A stretch of DNA of 15,468 bases from Desulfobacterales bacterium (GTDB lineage: Bacteria; Desulfobacterota; Desulfobacteria; Desulfobacterales; JAFDCJ01): NCBI GenBank assembly GCA_029932495.1, contig JAOZPY010000023.1, forward strand, positions 1 through 15,468, given 5' to 3'. The notes under the pieces are model-generated. The model did not search any database, was not told the DNA's origin, and was given only the letters and a program-made list of their open reading frames with translations. A program made the position numbers and the translations under genes. Numbering within the stretch: the stretch's first letter is position 1; each line of letters starts with the position of its first letter. Shown here piece after piece: positions 7,758 to 14,330 of the stretch.

Positions 7758-8414
7758 ATGAAGACGGATCCAGTGAATGGGCGACCATCCACGGCTGAAT
7801 TAAACTTCAGCGTTGCAACAGCTCAATCCGAACGCTTCAAAAAAATGGTCGAATTTATCCTTGAAGCTGACAAGCTCAAGAATATCTTGCGGCAGACGCC
7901 TCTGGTGGATGGGTCCCGGCGGGAGAATTCCGCCGAACATTCCTGGCACATCGCCTTGATGGTTCCGCTGCTTGCAGAATACACCGACGATGACGATGTG
8001 GATTGTTTCCGGGTTATGCAGATGCTTCTGGTACACGATCTGGTGGAAATCGATGCCGGCGACACATACTGTTACGATGAGCAGGGGCGCCATGACAAAA
8101 GACAGCGGGAAGAGAAAGCCGCAGGCCGGATTTTTTCCATCCTGCCGCCGGACCTGGGACGGGCCCTGCGTGCCCTCTGGGATGAATTCGAAGAACGCAA
8201 AAGCCCCGAGTCCAGATTCGCCAATACCCTGGACCGGCTGCAGCCGCTGTTGCATAATTATTTTACCCGGGGTCAATCCTGGCGTCAGCACGGGGTGAAA
8301 AGCAGCCAGGTGGTTTTACGTATGCGGCCTGTGAAAGATAGCTCCGAACAACTGTGGCAGTATGCGGTGGATATGATTGAAGATGCCGTTAAAAAAGGCT
8401 ATCTTGCCAAGTAA
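7758..8414 (+). CDS. HD-domain phosphohydrolase, YfbR/HDDC2-like 5'-nucleotidase
   Basis: Cytoplasmic metal-dependent hydrolase of the HD superfamily. The YfbR/HDDC2 branch dephosphorylates (deoxy)ribonucleoside 5'-monophosphates. The 218-residue protein shows the expected metal and catalytic residues: H61 in ENSAEHSWH, H93-D94 in LLVHDLVEIDAGD, E97 from the same helix, and D159 in ANTLDRLQPLLHNY. About 25 residues precede the conserved start of the fold (AQSERFKKMVEFI), slightly longer than the E. coli protein. The ATG at 7758 directly follows the TGA of the octaheme cytochrome, and GGGAG in the end of that gene serves as ribosome site, so the pair is almost certainly co-transcribed and probably translationally coupled. 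The link between a nucleotidase and a periplasmic cytochrome is not obvious. The family assignment is firm, the exact substrate is not. Confidence 0.88.
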   Translation: MKTDPVNGRPSTAELNFSVATAQSERFKKMVEFILEADKLKNILRQTPLVDGSRRENSAEHSWHIALMVPLLAEYTDDDDVDCFRVMQMLLVHDLVEIDAGDTYCYDEQGRHDKRQREEKAAGRIFSILPPDLGRALRALWDEFEERKSPESRFANTLDRLQPLLHNYFTRGQSWRQHGVKSSQVVLRMRPVKDSSEQLWQYAVDMIEDAVKKGYLAK

Positions 8415-8543
8415 CGTTACACAGCACTAAAAAAATAAAATATCGTTAGGAAAAGTAATATATTTTTGCTATGCTGAAATATTGGCGAAATTGAGTGCTC
8501 CATACCCTGTGAGATCACTGCCGGAATTTCCGGAGATATTCCC

Positions 8544-9380
8544 ATGGCCCACAAATTTTTTTTTACCACGGCGTGTCTGGTTGGCATACTGGTTGCCGCC
8601 TGTGTTCCTGCCCCCCGGTACATGGCGGCAAAGTCGGATCTGGAGAAGGCGCAGCAGGACAGGCGCACGGCTGAGCAAAGAGCCGAGGCGCTGAAGCATG
8701 AACTGGAAGAGGCAGAACAAAAACGACAATGGGCGGAATCCGAACTGGGAAATTGTCAAGCATTGCAGGCCAATTATCGCAAGGAGTTGAAGGAACGGCA
8801 GGCCCAGTGCGCCTATTTAAAGAAGATCAACCAGCAGCTTTTAGAAAATAGCATAAACCTGAGACGGGAGTTGAAAAAAAAGAAGTCTGTTATCGCGTTG
8901 CAGGAAAGAGTTATCCGTCTGCTGGATGACACCAGAAAAACCATTGAAACCAGCCTGAAGGATCAGATTGCCGCCCAGCAGATTGAAGTCGTTGAGGTCG
9001 AAGACAAGCTCAAGGTGATTTTTATCGACAGGCTTCTTTTTGATTCGGGAAGTGCCGAGATTAATCCAAAAGGCCGTAAGTTGCTGTTGATGGTGGCAGG
9101 CACTTTGAGGGGCAGCCGGAATCAGAGTATCGTTATTGAAGGCCATACTGACAATGCTCCCCTGCGGCCGAAACTGAGGAAGCGGTTTCCCAGCAACTGG
9201 GAGCTTTCCACCGCCAGGGCATGTGCGGTGGCGCGTTTTTTACAGACGCACGGCGGGGTCCAGCCCCAAAGGCTGTCTGTCAGGGGCTACAGTTACTTCC
9301 GGCCGGTCGCCTCCAACAAAACCGCTGAGGGCCGACGGCAAAACCGGCGCATCGAGATTGTCCTGGGCAATTTCCAGTAA
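8544..9380 (+). CDS. Outer-membrane lipoprotein with coiled coil and OmpA/MotB-type peptidoglycan-binding domain
   Basis: A 278-residue envelope protein predicted to tie the outer membrane to the cell wall. Residues 1-20 form a lipoprotein signal with lipobox LVAAC. C20 would be lipidated, and the following valine argues against inner-membrane retention. Residues about 28-150 are charged and heptad-like (many E/K/Q/L), consistent with a long coiled coil. The C-terminal OmpA-like domain begins near 155. It carries LLFDSGSAEINPKG (164-177), IEGHTDN (198-204, with the peptidoglycan-binding aspartate D203), NWELSTARA (218-226, with R225), and GRRQNRRIEIVL near the end. GGAG lies eight bases before the ATG at 8544. 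Codons 5-7 are encoded by a run of nine T. It stands alone, convergent with the hybrid kinase gene. It resembles Pal/MotB-domain lipoproteins but lacks a MotB transmembrane helix. Confidence 0.9.
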   Translation: MAHKFFFTTACLVGILVAACVPAPRYMAAKSDLEKAQQDRRTAEQRAEALKHELEEAEQKRQWAESELGNCQALQANYRKELKERQAQCAYLKKINQQLLENSINLRRELKKKKSVIALQERVIRLLDDTRKTIETSLKDQIAAQQIEVVEVEDKLKVIFIDRLLFDSGSAEINPKGRKLLLMVAGTLRGSRNQSIVIEGHTDNAPLRPKLRKRFPSNWELSTARACAVARFLQTHGGVQPQRLSVRGYSYFRPVASNKTAEGRRQNRRIEIVLGNFQ

Positions 9381-9427
9381 AAATCCCCTCCGGATTGATC
9401 GTCAACAAAGGCAATGGCTTTTTAGCC

Positions 9428-12025
9428 TTACGCCTCTAAAACCTGTCGGAGTTTTTGTGACAGCTGCACGATGTCAAACGGCTTTTGAATAAACCCATCG
9501 CAGCCCAACTGCATGATTTCTTTTATCTGTCTGTTCAGGCTGTATCCGCTGACCAGAAGAACCTTGACTCCGGGGTCGATTTTTTTCAACTCATCATAGG
9601 TGTCCTTGCCGCTCATTTCCGGCATAATCATATCCAGGGCGACCATGTCTAGGCTGGCCTTGTTTTTCTTATACAGCGCAATGGCTTCTTTGCCGCTTCT
9701 GGCCGGAAGTACTTTATAGCCGAGTTCTTTGAGCATGAGTTCTTCCACCTCGATGGTGCCCTCTTCGTCATCAACCAGCAGGATGGTTTCTTTGCCTGTC
9801 ATCAGCCGGCGGCTGGTTTTAATTTCCTCTGCTTTTTCGTCATTTGAGGCCGGCAGGTAGAGATTGAAGGTGGTCCCGTGCCCCCTTTCACTGTAAACCC
9901 GAATAATGCCGTTATGGTTTTTGATGATGCCATAAGCTGAAGCCAGACCCAGCCCGGTGCCCTTGCCAACATCTTTGGTGGTAAAAAACGGTTCAAAAAT
10001 TCTTTCGATGATCTCCTCGTCGATGCCGACGCCGGTATCGGTCACGGAGATCTTGACATAATTACCGCCGGAAACTTCAAAAGGCTTACAGTAATCATCA
10101 CTTAGAAAAATATTTTCCGTTTGAATGAAAATATCGCCGCCCCGGGGCATGGCGTGCCAGGCGTTGAGGTACAAGTTGATCAGCACCTGTTCAATCTGGC
10201 CGCGGTCGATTTTAGCACTCCAGATGTCATCCTGCAGGGTTTTGTGGATAACAATTTCCTTACGGGTGCGGGTGAACATTTTGGCACTGTTTTCCACAAT
10301 GTCATTCAAACATGTCGGGCGCAGGGCGTATTTGCCTTTTCTGGCGAAACCCAGAAGCTGGTTGGTGAGGTTGGCCGCACTCATGACGGCATTCTCAATT
10401 CCCTGAATGTATTCATCGTTCGTGTCGCCGGGCTTGGTCTGCAGCCGCATCAGGGATACGTATCCCTGGATACCCATCAGCAGGTTGTTGAAGTCATGCG
10501 CGATCCCGCCGGCCAGGGTGCCCACAGCCTCCATTTTCTGGGAATGGATCAACTGGGTCTGTAGGTGCTTTTTTTCCTGTTCGGCTTCGATGCGCTTGGT
10601 GATGTCTCTGGCGACATTGAGGATGACGATTCGTCCCCGGTATGAAATGGCCCGGGAATGGATTTCCACGGCAATGGGGCTGCCGTCAGTTTTAAAATGC
10701 GAGGTCTCGATGGTTATTTTCTGCGCACTTTGTTCGACGGAGTCTTTGCCCAATTGGCCGATGATCAACTGCGCATCATCGGCGGGGATGATTTCGGATA
10801 GATTCAGTCCAAAGAATTGCTCGGGGGTATATCCCAGCTGGGAATAGGCCGCGTCATTGGCTTCCAGTACATTGCCATCGCGATCGAGGATATAAACCGC
10901 GTCATCAACGTTTTCCAGCAGCTCCTTGTAACGGGATTGTTCTTCGGCATCTTTGAGGTTGGCAAGCATGTAATTAAAGGCCTGGGAGAGCTGGTTGAAT
11001 TCCCAGTAATTACGGTCGTTGTTTTCAAACAGCAGGTTTTTCTGACCTTCAGAGATCTGGATTGCTTTTCTGGTCATCTCGCGCAAGGGCTGCACCATTT
11101 TTTTGCCGAGCAAAATGGATGTCAGGGTTGAAATAGCCAGAATTGCGATGGCAATCAATCCGATCCATAAGGTGACCTTTCGTTTTTCACCCACCAGGGC
11201 AGATAGTGATGCCTGGTAGTAAAGATCATCAAAGCCGCCGATTTTGGTTAAAATTGTTTTTTTGTCAAAGGACAGCAACTCCGAGTTCATCGCCGGATTG
11301 GTGGACAGCTTGTTTTTGAAGGGGCGTGTGGTTTGCGATATCAGGCTGAAAAGTCGATTGAATTTTACCACAGCAACATCGCCGCTCACCGTCTGGGAAA
11401 TTGTAGCCAGAAGCTTTCGATCCCGGGTGATGTCGTAAAGGGCATAAGCTGTCCCCATCAGCCGCGTCTGGTGCATGATGGGAGTGGAAAACCACCACAG
11501 CAAGTGTGGTGTTCCGTCATTTTCCAAAACTTCACCATAGGGGTATTCTTTTTTGGCGAATTTGATCAAGGCCGGAGACAGTCCGGGATAATGGTCGGGG
11601 ATAACCGCTGCCTGGCCTTCTTTGCTGACAAAAAAGAAGACGCCTTCCCGGGAAGGATAAAATTCAGTGATCCGTTGCTTCAGCTGTGAGTGACCGTCGA
11701 GCATGACCGTTACCCGGATAATATTGTCCGCCCCCACTCCCTTCAACCGGCTGCTGATGCGTGCAAGGCGGTTGCTCAGCAGGATTTCCACCTGACCCTT
11801 TTCTGCCAGGATTTTCTTATGAAATTCCGTTTCAACCTGTTTGCCGAAATAGCTATACAGCGCGCCCAGCACAACGACCACCGACAGGGTCGTCAGCACC
11901 ACAAAGGTGGAGACCAGGTAGGTTGAAAAGCGTTTTTGATTTCTGAAGCCCGGAATGTTGTTTACAAACAAAGCGATTTTTATGCGGGCCAGTATGCGTT
12001 CCTTTATTTTTTTTAAATCTGACAA
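9428..12025 (-). CDS. Membrane-bound hybrid sensor histidine kinase (Cache-like sensor, HAMP, PAS, HisKA, HATPase, REC)
   Basis: An 865-residue inner-membrane sensor of a two-component or phosphorelay system. After about 35 cytoplasmic residues come a transmembrane helix (about 36-58), an extracytoplasmic Cache-like sensor (about 62-283), a second helix (284-306), HAMP (about 307-360) and a PAS domain (about 365-475). HisKA carries the phospho-accepting H510 in GGIAHDFNN. The ATPase domain shows the N-box NLYLNAWHAM (617-626), G1 DTGVGI (663-668), the F-box FEPFFTT (677-683) and G2 GKGTGLGL (687-694). The C-terminal receiver domain has D752-D753, phospho-accepting D798, S826 and K848. All catalytic residues are intact. 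The frame opens with TTG at 12025. An in-frame TGA lies 11 codons upstream and the next ATG is residue 108, beyond the first helix, so TTG is the only sensible start, with AAGGG ten bases upstream. No separate response regulator or Hpt gene is adjacent, so the output partner must lie elsewhere. Confidence 0.93.
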   Translation of the reverse strand: MSDLKKIKERILARIKIALFVNNIPGFRNQKRFSTYLVSTFVVLTTLSVVVVLGALYSYFGKQVETEFHKKILAEKGQVEILLSNRLARISSRLKGVGADNIIRVTVMLDGHSQLKQRITEFYPSREGVFFFVSKEGQAAVIPDHYPGLSPALIKFAKKEYPYGEVLENDGTPHLLWWFSTPIMHQTRLMGTAYALYDITRDRKLLATISQTVSGDVAVVKFNRLFSLISQTTRPFKNKLSTNPAMNSELLSFDKKTILTKIGGFDDLYYQASLSALVGEKRKVTLWIGLIAIAILAISTLTSILLGKKMVQPLREMTRKAIQISEGQKNLLFENNDRNYWEFNQLSQAFNYMLANLKDAEEQSRYKELLENVDDAVYILDRDGNVLEANDAAYSQLGYTPEQFFGLNLSEIIPADDAQLIIGQLGKDSVEQSAQKITIETSHFKTDGSPIAVEIHSRAISYRGRIVILNVARDITKRIEAEQEKKHLQTQLIHSQKMEAVGTLAGGIAHDFNNLLMGIQGYVSLMRLQTKPGDTNDEYIQGIENAVMSAANLTNQLLGFARKGKYALRPTCLNDIVENSAKMFTRTRKEIVIHKTLQDDIWSAKIDRGQIEQVLINLYLNAWHAMPRGGDIFIQTENIFLSDDYCKPFEVSGGNYVKISVTDTGVGIDEEIIERIFEPFFTTKDVGKGTGLGLASAYGIIKNHNGIIRVYSERGHGTTFNLYLPASNDEKAEEIKTSRRLMTGKETILLVDDEEGTIEVEELMLKELGYKVLPARSGKEAIALYKKNKASLDMVALDMIMPEMSGKDTYDELKKIDPGVKVLLVSGYSLNRQIKEIMQLGCDGFIQKPFDIVQLSQKLRQVLEA

Positions 12026-12086
12026 AACTGGAAGACCCTTAATTTTCGCAGTCGGTGTTCAAGGAGCGGTTGAAAAAAACCATGCT

Positions 12087-12107
12087 ATTCGGTGATGGAT
12101 ACCGAAT
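12087..12107. repeat. 7-bp perfect inverted repeat in the kinase leader
   Basis: ATTCGGT (12087-12093) and ACCGAAT (12101-12107) flank a 7-bp spacer. The element lies between the predicted kinase promoter and its TTG start. It could be an operator half-site pair or an RNA hairpin. A run of seven T follows on the minus strand about seven bases later, too far for a typical intrinsic terminator. Confidence 0.5.
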
Positions 12108-12141
12108 TTCGATGAATCGGAAAAATATAAATCAATTCTAT

Positions 12142-12171
12142 TTTATATCAAAAAAAACGGATGTTTGTCAA
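12142..12171 (-). promoter_or_regulatory. Candidate sigma70 promoter for the hybrid kinase
   Basis: On the minus strand a perfect TTGACA (12171-12166) is followed after 18 bp by TATAAA (12147-12142), 5/6 to consensus. The spacer contains a run of eight T. Transcription would start near 12135, giving a leader of about 110 nt before the TTG start codon. Confidence 0.55.
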
Positions 12172-12209
12172 AATAAAAGGTTTGGGGTGATTGCATCTGG
12201 ATGCCCTGA

Positions 12210-12344
12210 TCCCGGATTATTGCTGAAAACAGAACGCTCCGGGTGCCGGGGCGCGTGATCCGAATTGACAAAGCGACTGCCCGGGTGTACAAAAAACTGC
12301 AGGCCTGCGGGTGGCTGAATTTTGATATCCTGCGCAATTTGTGA
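12210..12344 (+). CDS. Possible short ORF (uncertain, 29-45 codons)
   Basis: A frame open from 12210 to the TGA at 12342-12344 has possible GTG starts at 12243 and 12255. From GTG 12255 it encodes 29 residues ending KKLQACGWLNFDILRNL, which looks protein-like in composition. The downstream ATG at 12344-12346 overlaps its stop, opening a 27-codon frame that runs past the methyltransferase start. No ribosome site is convincing, and the methyltransferase promoter candidate lies inside it, so the two readings compete. It could be a leader peptide, a gene remnant, or chance. Confidence 0.2.
   Translation, partial: SRIIAENRTLRVPGRVIRIDKATARVYKKLQACGWLNFDILRNL
12265..12293 (+). promoter_or_regulatory. 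Candidate sigma70 promoter for the methyltransferase-MFS operon
   Basis: A perfect TTGACA (12265-12270) and TACAAA (12288-12293, 4/6) are separated by the ideal 17 bp. Transcription would begin near 12300, leaving a leader of about 108 nt. That leader contains a possible 6-bp hairpin (CTGCCC 12371-12376 with GGGCAG 12387-12392) just upstream of the ribosome site. Confidence 0.45.
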
Positions 12345-12407
12345 TGACCGCTGAACAGCCGGCAAATGGCCTGCCCATCATGAGAGGGGCAGACAGAAAG
12401 GCAATTC

Positions 12408-13082
12408 ATGCAGACCCTGTCTTCTGATATGCCGAAGATTAAAGAATTTATCCAGCTGGCTGGCAGGACAATGCTTGAGATCGGCTGCGGCGATGGTCGG
12501 CTTTCGGCGCAGCTGGCAGACGAAGTCGATACCCTGACGTCCATTGACCCCGATGAGATTCTGATTGATCAGGCCCGCAAAAGTATTGCCGGGGTGAATT
12601 TTCAGGTTGGCTCCGGTGAGCAGCTGGAATTTGAAAACCATTGTTTTGACATCGTGCTGTTCGGTTATTCCCTGCATCATCAAGACGGTGCCAGGGCACT
12701 GACCGAAGCCAGGCGTGTGCTGCGTGATGACGGTTGCATTCTGATTATCGAACCAGCGCCTGATGGTGAATACACCCGGCTGGTGGCCGTTTTTCAGGAA
12801 AACGAGATCGGCCGACTGCAGAAAACCCGGGCCCATATCCAATCGGGTGAATTTCAGATTTTACGGCAGGATGTCTATGTGATAGCCTATCCCTTTAAAG
12901 ACCCGCCGGCCCTGTATCATCATTTCCTGGAACGTTATGCGGGAAAAGACGACTCTCAGGCTGTTGAAAAAATGAAGGCCCTTCTGGGCGGCAAAACAGA
13001 TGAACAGCCGATTATCGTCGAAGATAAAATCAATATCTTTCTCATTAAAGCAAAAAAGGAGAAGGCATCATGGAGCCGGTAA
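12408..13082 (+). CDS. Class I SAM-dependent methyltransferase
   Basis: Cytoplasmic methyltransferase of 224 residues with the Rossmann-type SAM-binding fold. Motif I is MLEIGCGDGRLS (22-33) and the acidic end of strand 2 is SIDPDE (45-50). The motif near strand 4, FDIVLFGYSLHH (80-91), is typical of the UbiE/BioC-like Methyltransf_11 group, and ARRVLRDDGCILIIEP follows at 101-116. The region after 120 is family-specific and gives no substrate clue. AAAGG lies six bases before the ATG at 12408. Its last 13 bases overlap the start of the MFS gene, so translational coupling is likely and the two products probably act on the same compound or pathway. The reaction (O-, N-, C- or S-methylation) cannot be told. 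Relatives span quinone, lipid and small-molecule methyltransferases. Confidence 0.87.
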   Translation: MQTLSSDMPKIKEFIQLAGRTMLEIGCGDGRLSAQLADEVDTLTSIDPDEILIDQARKSIAGVNFQVGSGEQLEFENHCFDIVLFGYSLHHQDGARALTEARRVLRDDGCILIIEPAPDGEYTRLVAVFQENEIGRLQKTRAHIQSGEFQILRQDVYVIAYPFKDPPALYHHFLERYAGKDDSQAVEKMKALLGGKTDEQPIIVEDKINIFLIKAKKEKASWSR

Positions 13083-14308
13083 AATATAAAGTCTACGGGT
13101 ATCGCTGGATTGTCCTTCTGGTCTATGCCTTTATCCAGGCGGTAATGCAAATGCTCTGGATAACGTTTGCGCCCATTACCGGGGATGCAGCAATTTTTTA
13201 TCATGTCAGCGCTCTGCAGATTGGCCTTTTGGCCATGAGCTTCATGATTGTTTACCTGTTTGTCTCATTTCCCGCCTCCTGGGCCATCGATACCTTCGGC
13301 ATTCGCAAAGGGGTGGGGTTCGGGGTTATCCTGACGGGTATCTTCGGATTGAGCCGGGGTTTGTGGGGAGGCACCTATACGCTGGTCATGATATCAACCC
13401 TCGGGCTGGCCATCGGTCAGCCGTTTATTCTCAATTCCGTGACCGCGCTGTGCGCCAAATGGTTTCCACTGGAAGAACGGGCCACCGCTACGGGACTTGC
13501 GGTCATGGCGCAGTTTGTGGGCATCCTGGTCGGCATGGCCGCCACCCCGTTTCTCAAGATCCAGTTCGGGATACCGGGGATGCTCCAGGTTTACGGGGCA
13601 CTGGCCGCGGCAGGAGCGATCCTGTTTTTTGTTTTTGTCAAATCGGCACCTCCCACGCCGCCGGCGGAAATCGATACCGAGCGCACCCTGGTCCTGGACG
13701 GGTTGAAGCATATATTCAAACTCAAGGACATGCTGTTGCTGATCAGTATTTTTTTTATCGGTCTGGGTATTTTCAATGCCATTACCACCTGGATTGAGCA
13801 GATGATCGCTCCCCGTGGGTTCAGCATTATCCAGGCCGGGACCCTGGGGGCGGTTTTGATGATCGGTGGCATCGTCGGCTGCTTTGTGATTCCACCGCTT
13901 TCCGATAAGCTGCGCAAGCGCCGATTGTTGATTATCATTTGCATTGCGGCCAGCGGCCCGGGGCTTGTCGGACTGACGTTTGCCACCTCTTACTGGCTGC
14001 TGCTGGCATCCGGCTTTTTTTTGGGATTTTTCTTCATGAGTGCCGGGCCCGTTATTTTCCAATACGGTGCGGAGATCAGTTATCCTTCGCCGGAGGCCAC
14101 CTCCCAGGGGCTGCTGATGCTGACCGGCCAGATTTCCGGGATCATTTTTATATTCGGCATGGATTTTTTCAGAACCGCCTCCGGTTCGATGACGCCCTTT
14201 CTGGTGGTGCTCATCGGCTTAGCGGCACTGAACATCGTGTTTTCCATAATGCTCAAAGAGTCGCCGATGATCGGGGCGGTGGATGAAAAACAGACGGTGC
14301 AGCATTGA
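13070..14308 (+). CDS. MFS transporter resembling the FLVCR family
   Basis: Inner-membrane major facilitator of 412 residues with about twelve hydrophobic segments in two halves and a charged central loop near 191-220. Several segments resemble the eukaryotic FLVCR branch (choline/ethanolamine and haem-linked transporters) more than typical bacterial drug pumps. These are FPASWAIDTFGIRKG (67-81, including the MFS motif A region), AKWFPLEERATATG (129-142), and AEISYPSPEATSQGLL (334-349) followed by a GQISG helix. W30 in helix 1 and Q148 in helix 5 fall where, as I recall, FLVCR proteins place substrate-contact residues. PLSDKLRKRR (276-285) is the second-half motif A. AAGGAG lies eight bases before the ATG at 13070. 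It overlaps the methyltransferase gene by 13 bp. MFS identity is certain. The FLVCR-like branch is my reading of motifs, and the substrate is inference. Confidence 0.9.
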   Translation: MEPVKYKVYGYRWIVLLVYAFIQAVMQMLWITFAPITGDAAIFYHVSALQIGLLAMSFMIVYLFVSFPASWAIDTFGIRKGVGFGVILTGIFGLSRGLWGGTYTLVMISTLGLAIGQPFILNSVTALCAKWFPLEERATATGLAVMAQFVGILVGMAATPFLKIQFGIPGMLQVYGALAAAGAILFFVFVKSAPPTPPAEIDTERTLVLDGLKHIFKLKDMLLLISIFFIGLGIFNAITTWIEQMIAPRGFSIIQAGTLGAVLMIGGIVGCFVIPPLSDKLRKRRLLIIICIAASGPGLVGLTFATSYWLLLASGFFLGFFFMSAGPVIFQYGAEISYPSPEATSQGLLMLTGQISGIIFIFGMDFFRTASGSMTPFLVVLIGLAALNIVFSIMLKESPMIGAVDEKQTVQH

Positions 14309-14330
14309 TGCTGCGATAGGTGATTGCAGC
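14299..14330. terminator. Overlapping hairpins between convergent genes (weak terminator candidate)
   Basis: GCAGCA (14299-14304) pairs with TGCTGC (14309-14314) across a 4-nt loop. GCTGC (14310-14314) can instead pair with GCAGC (14326-14330). The two stems are mutually exclusive and span the 21-bp gap between the MFS and serB stop codons. Neither has a T-run, so termination here is only a possibility. Confidence 0.25.

Larger units (their letters stand above)
12026..12407. other. 382-bp divergent regulatory spacer
   Basis: This spacer separates the hybrid kinase (minus) from the methyltransferase operon (plus). The kinase-proximal half (about 12060-12180) is AT-rich, and the other half is of normal composition. 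It holds two sigma70-like promoter candidates pointing outward, a 7-bp inverted repeat in the kinase leader, and a short possible open frame at 12210-12344. These are listed separately. No RNA gene or known riboswitch was recognised. Confidence 0.7.

Noticed and set aside
9381..9427. Terminator in the 47-bp gap between the OmpA-like lipoprotein and hybrid kinase stops
   Set aside because: Only short stems are possible (AATCC/GGATT, GGCT/AGCC), with no stable GC hairpin followed by a T-run, so I could not support a call.
12143..12544. 133-codon minus-strand frame across the divergent spacer
   Set aside because: It runs antisense into the methyltransferase gene, has no ribosome site or domain, and overlaps the predicted kinase promoter.
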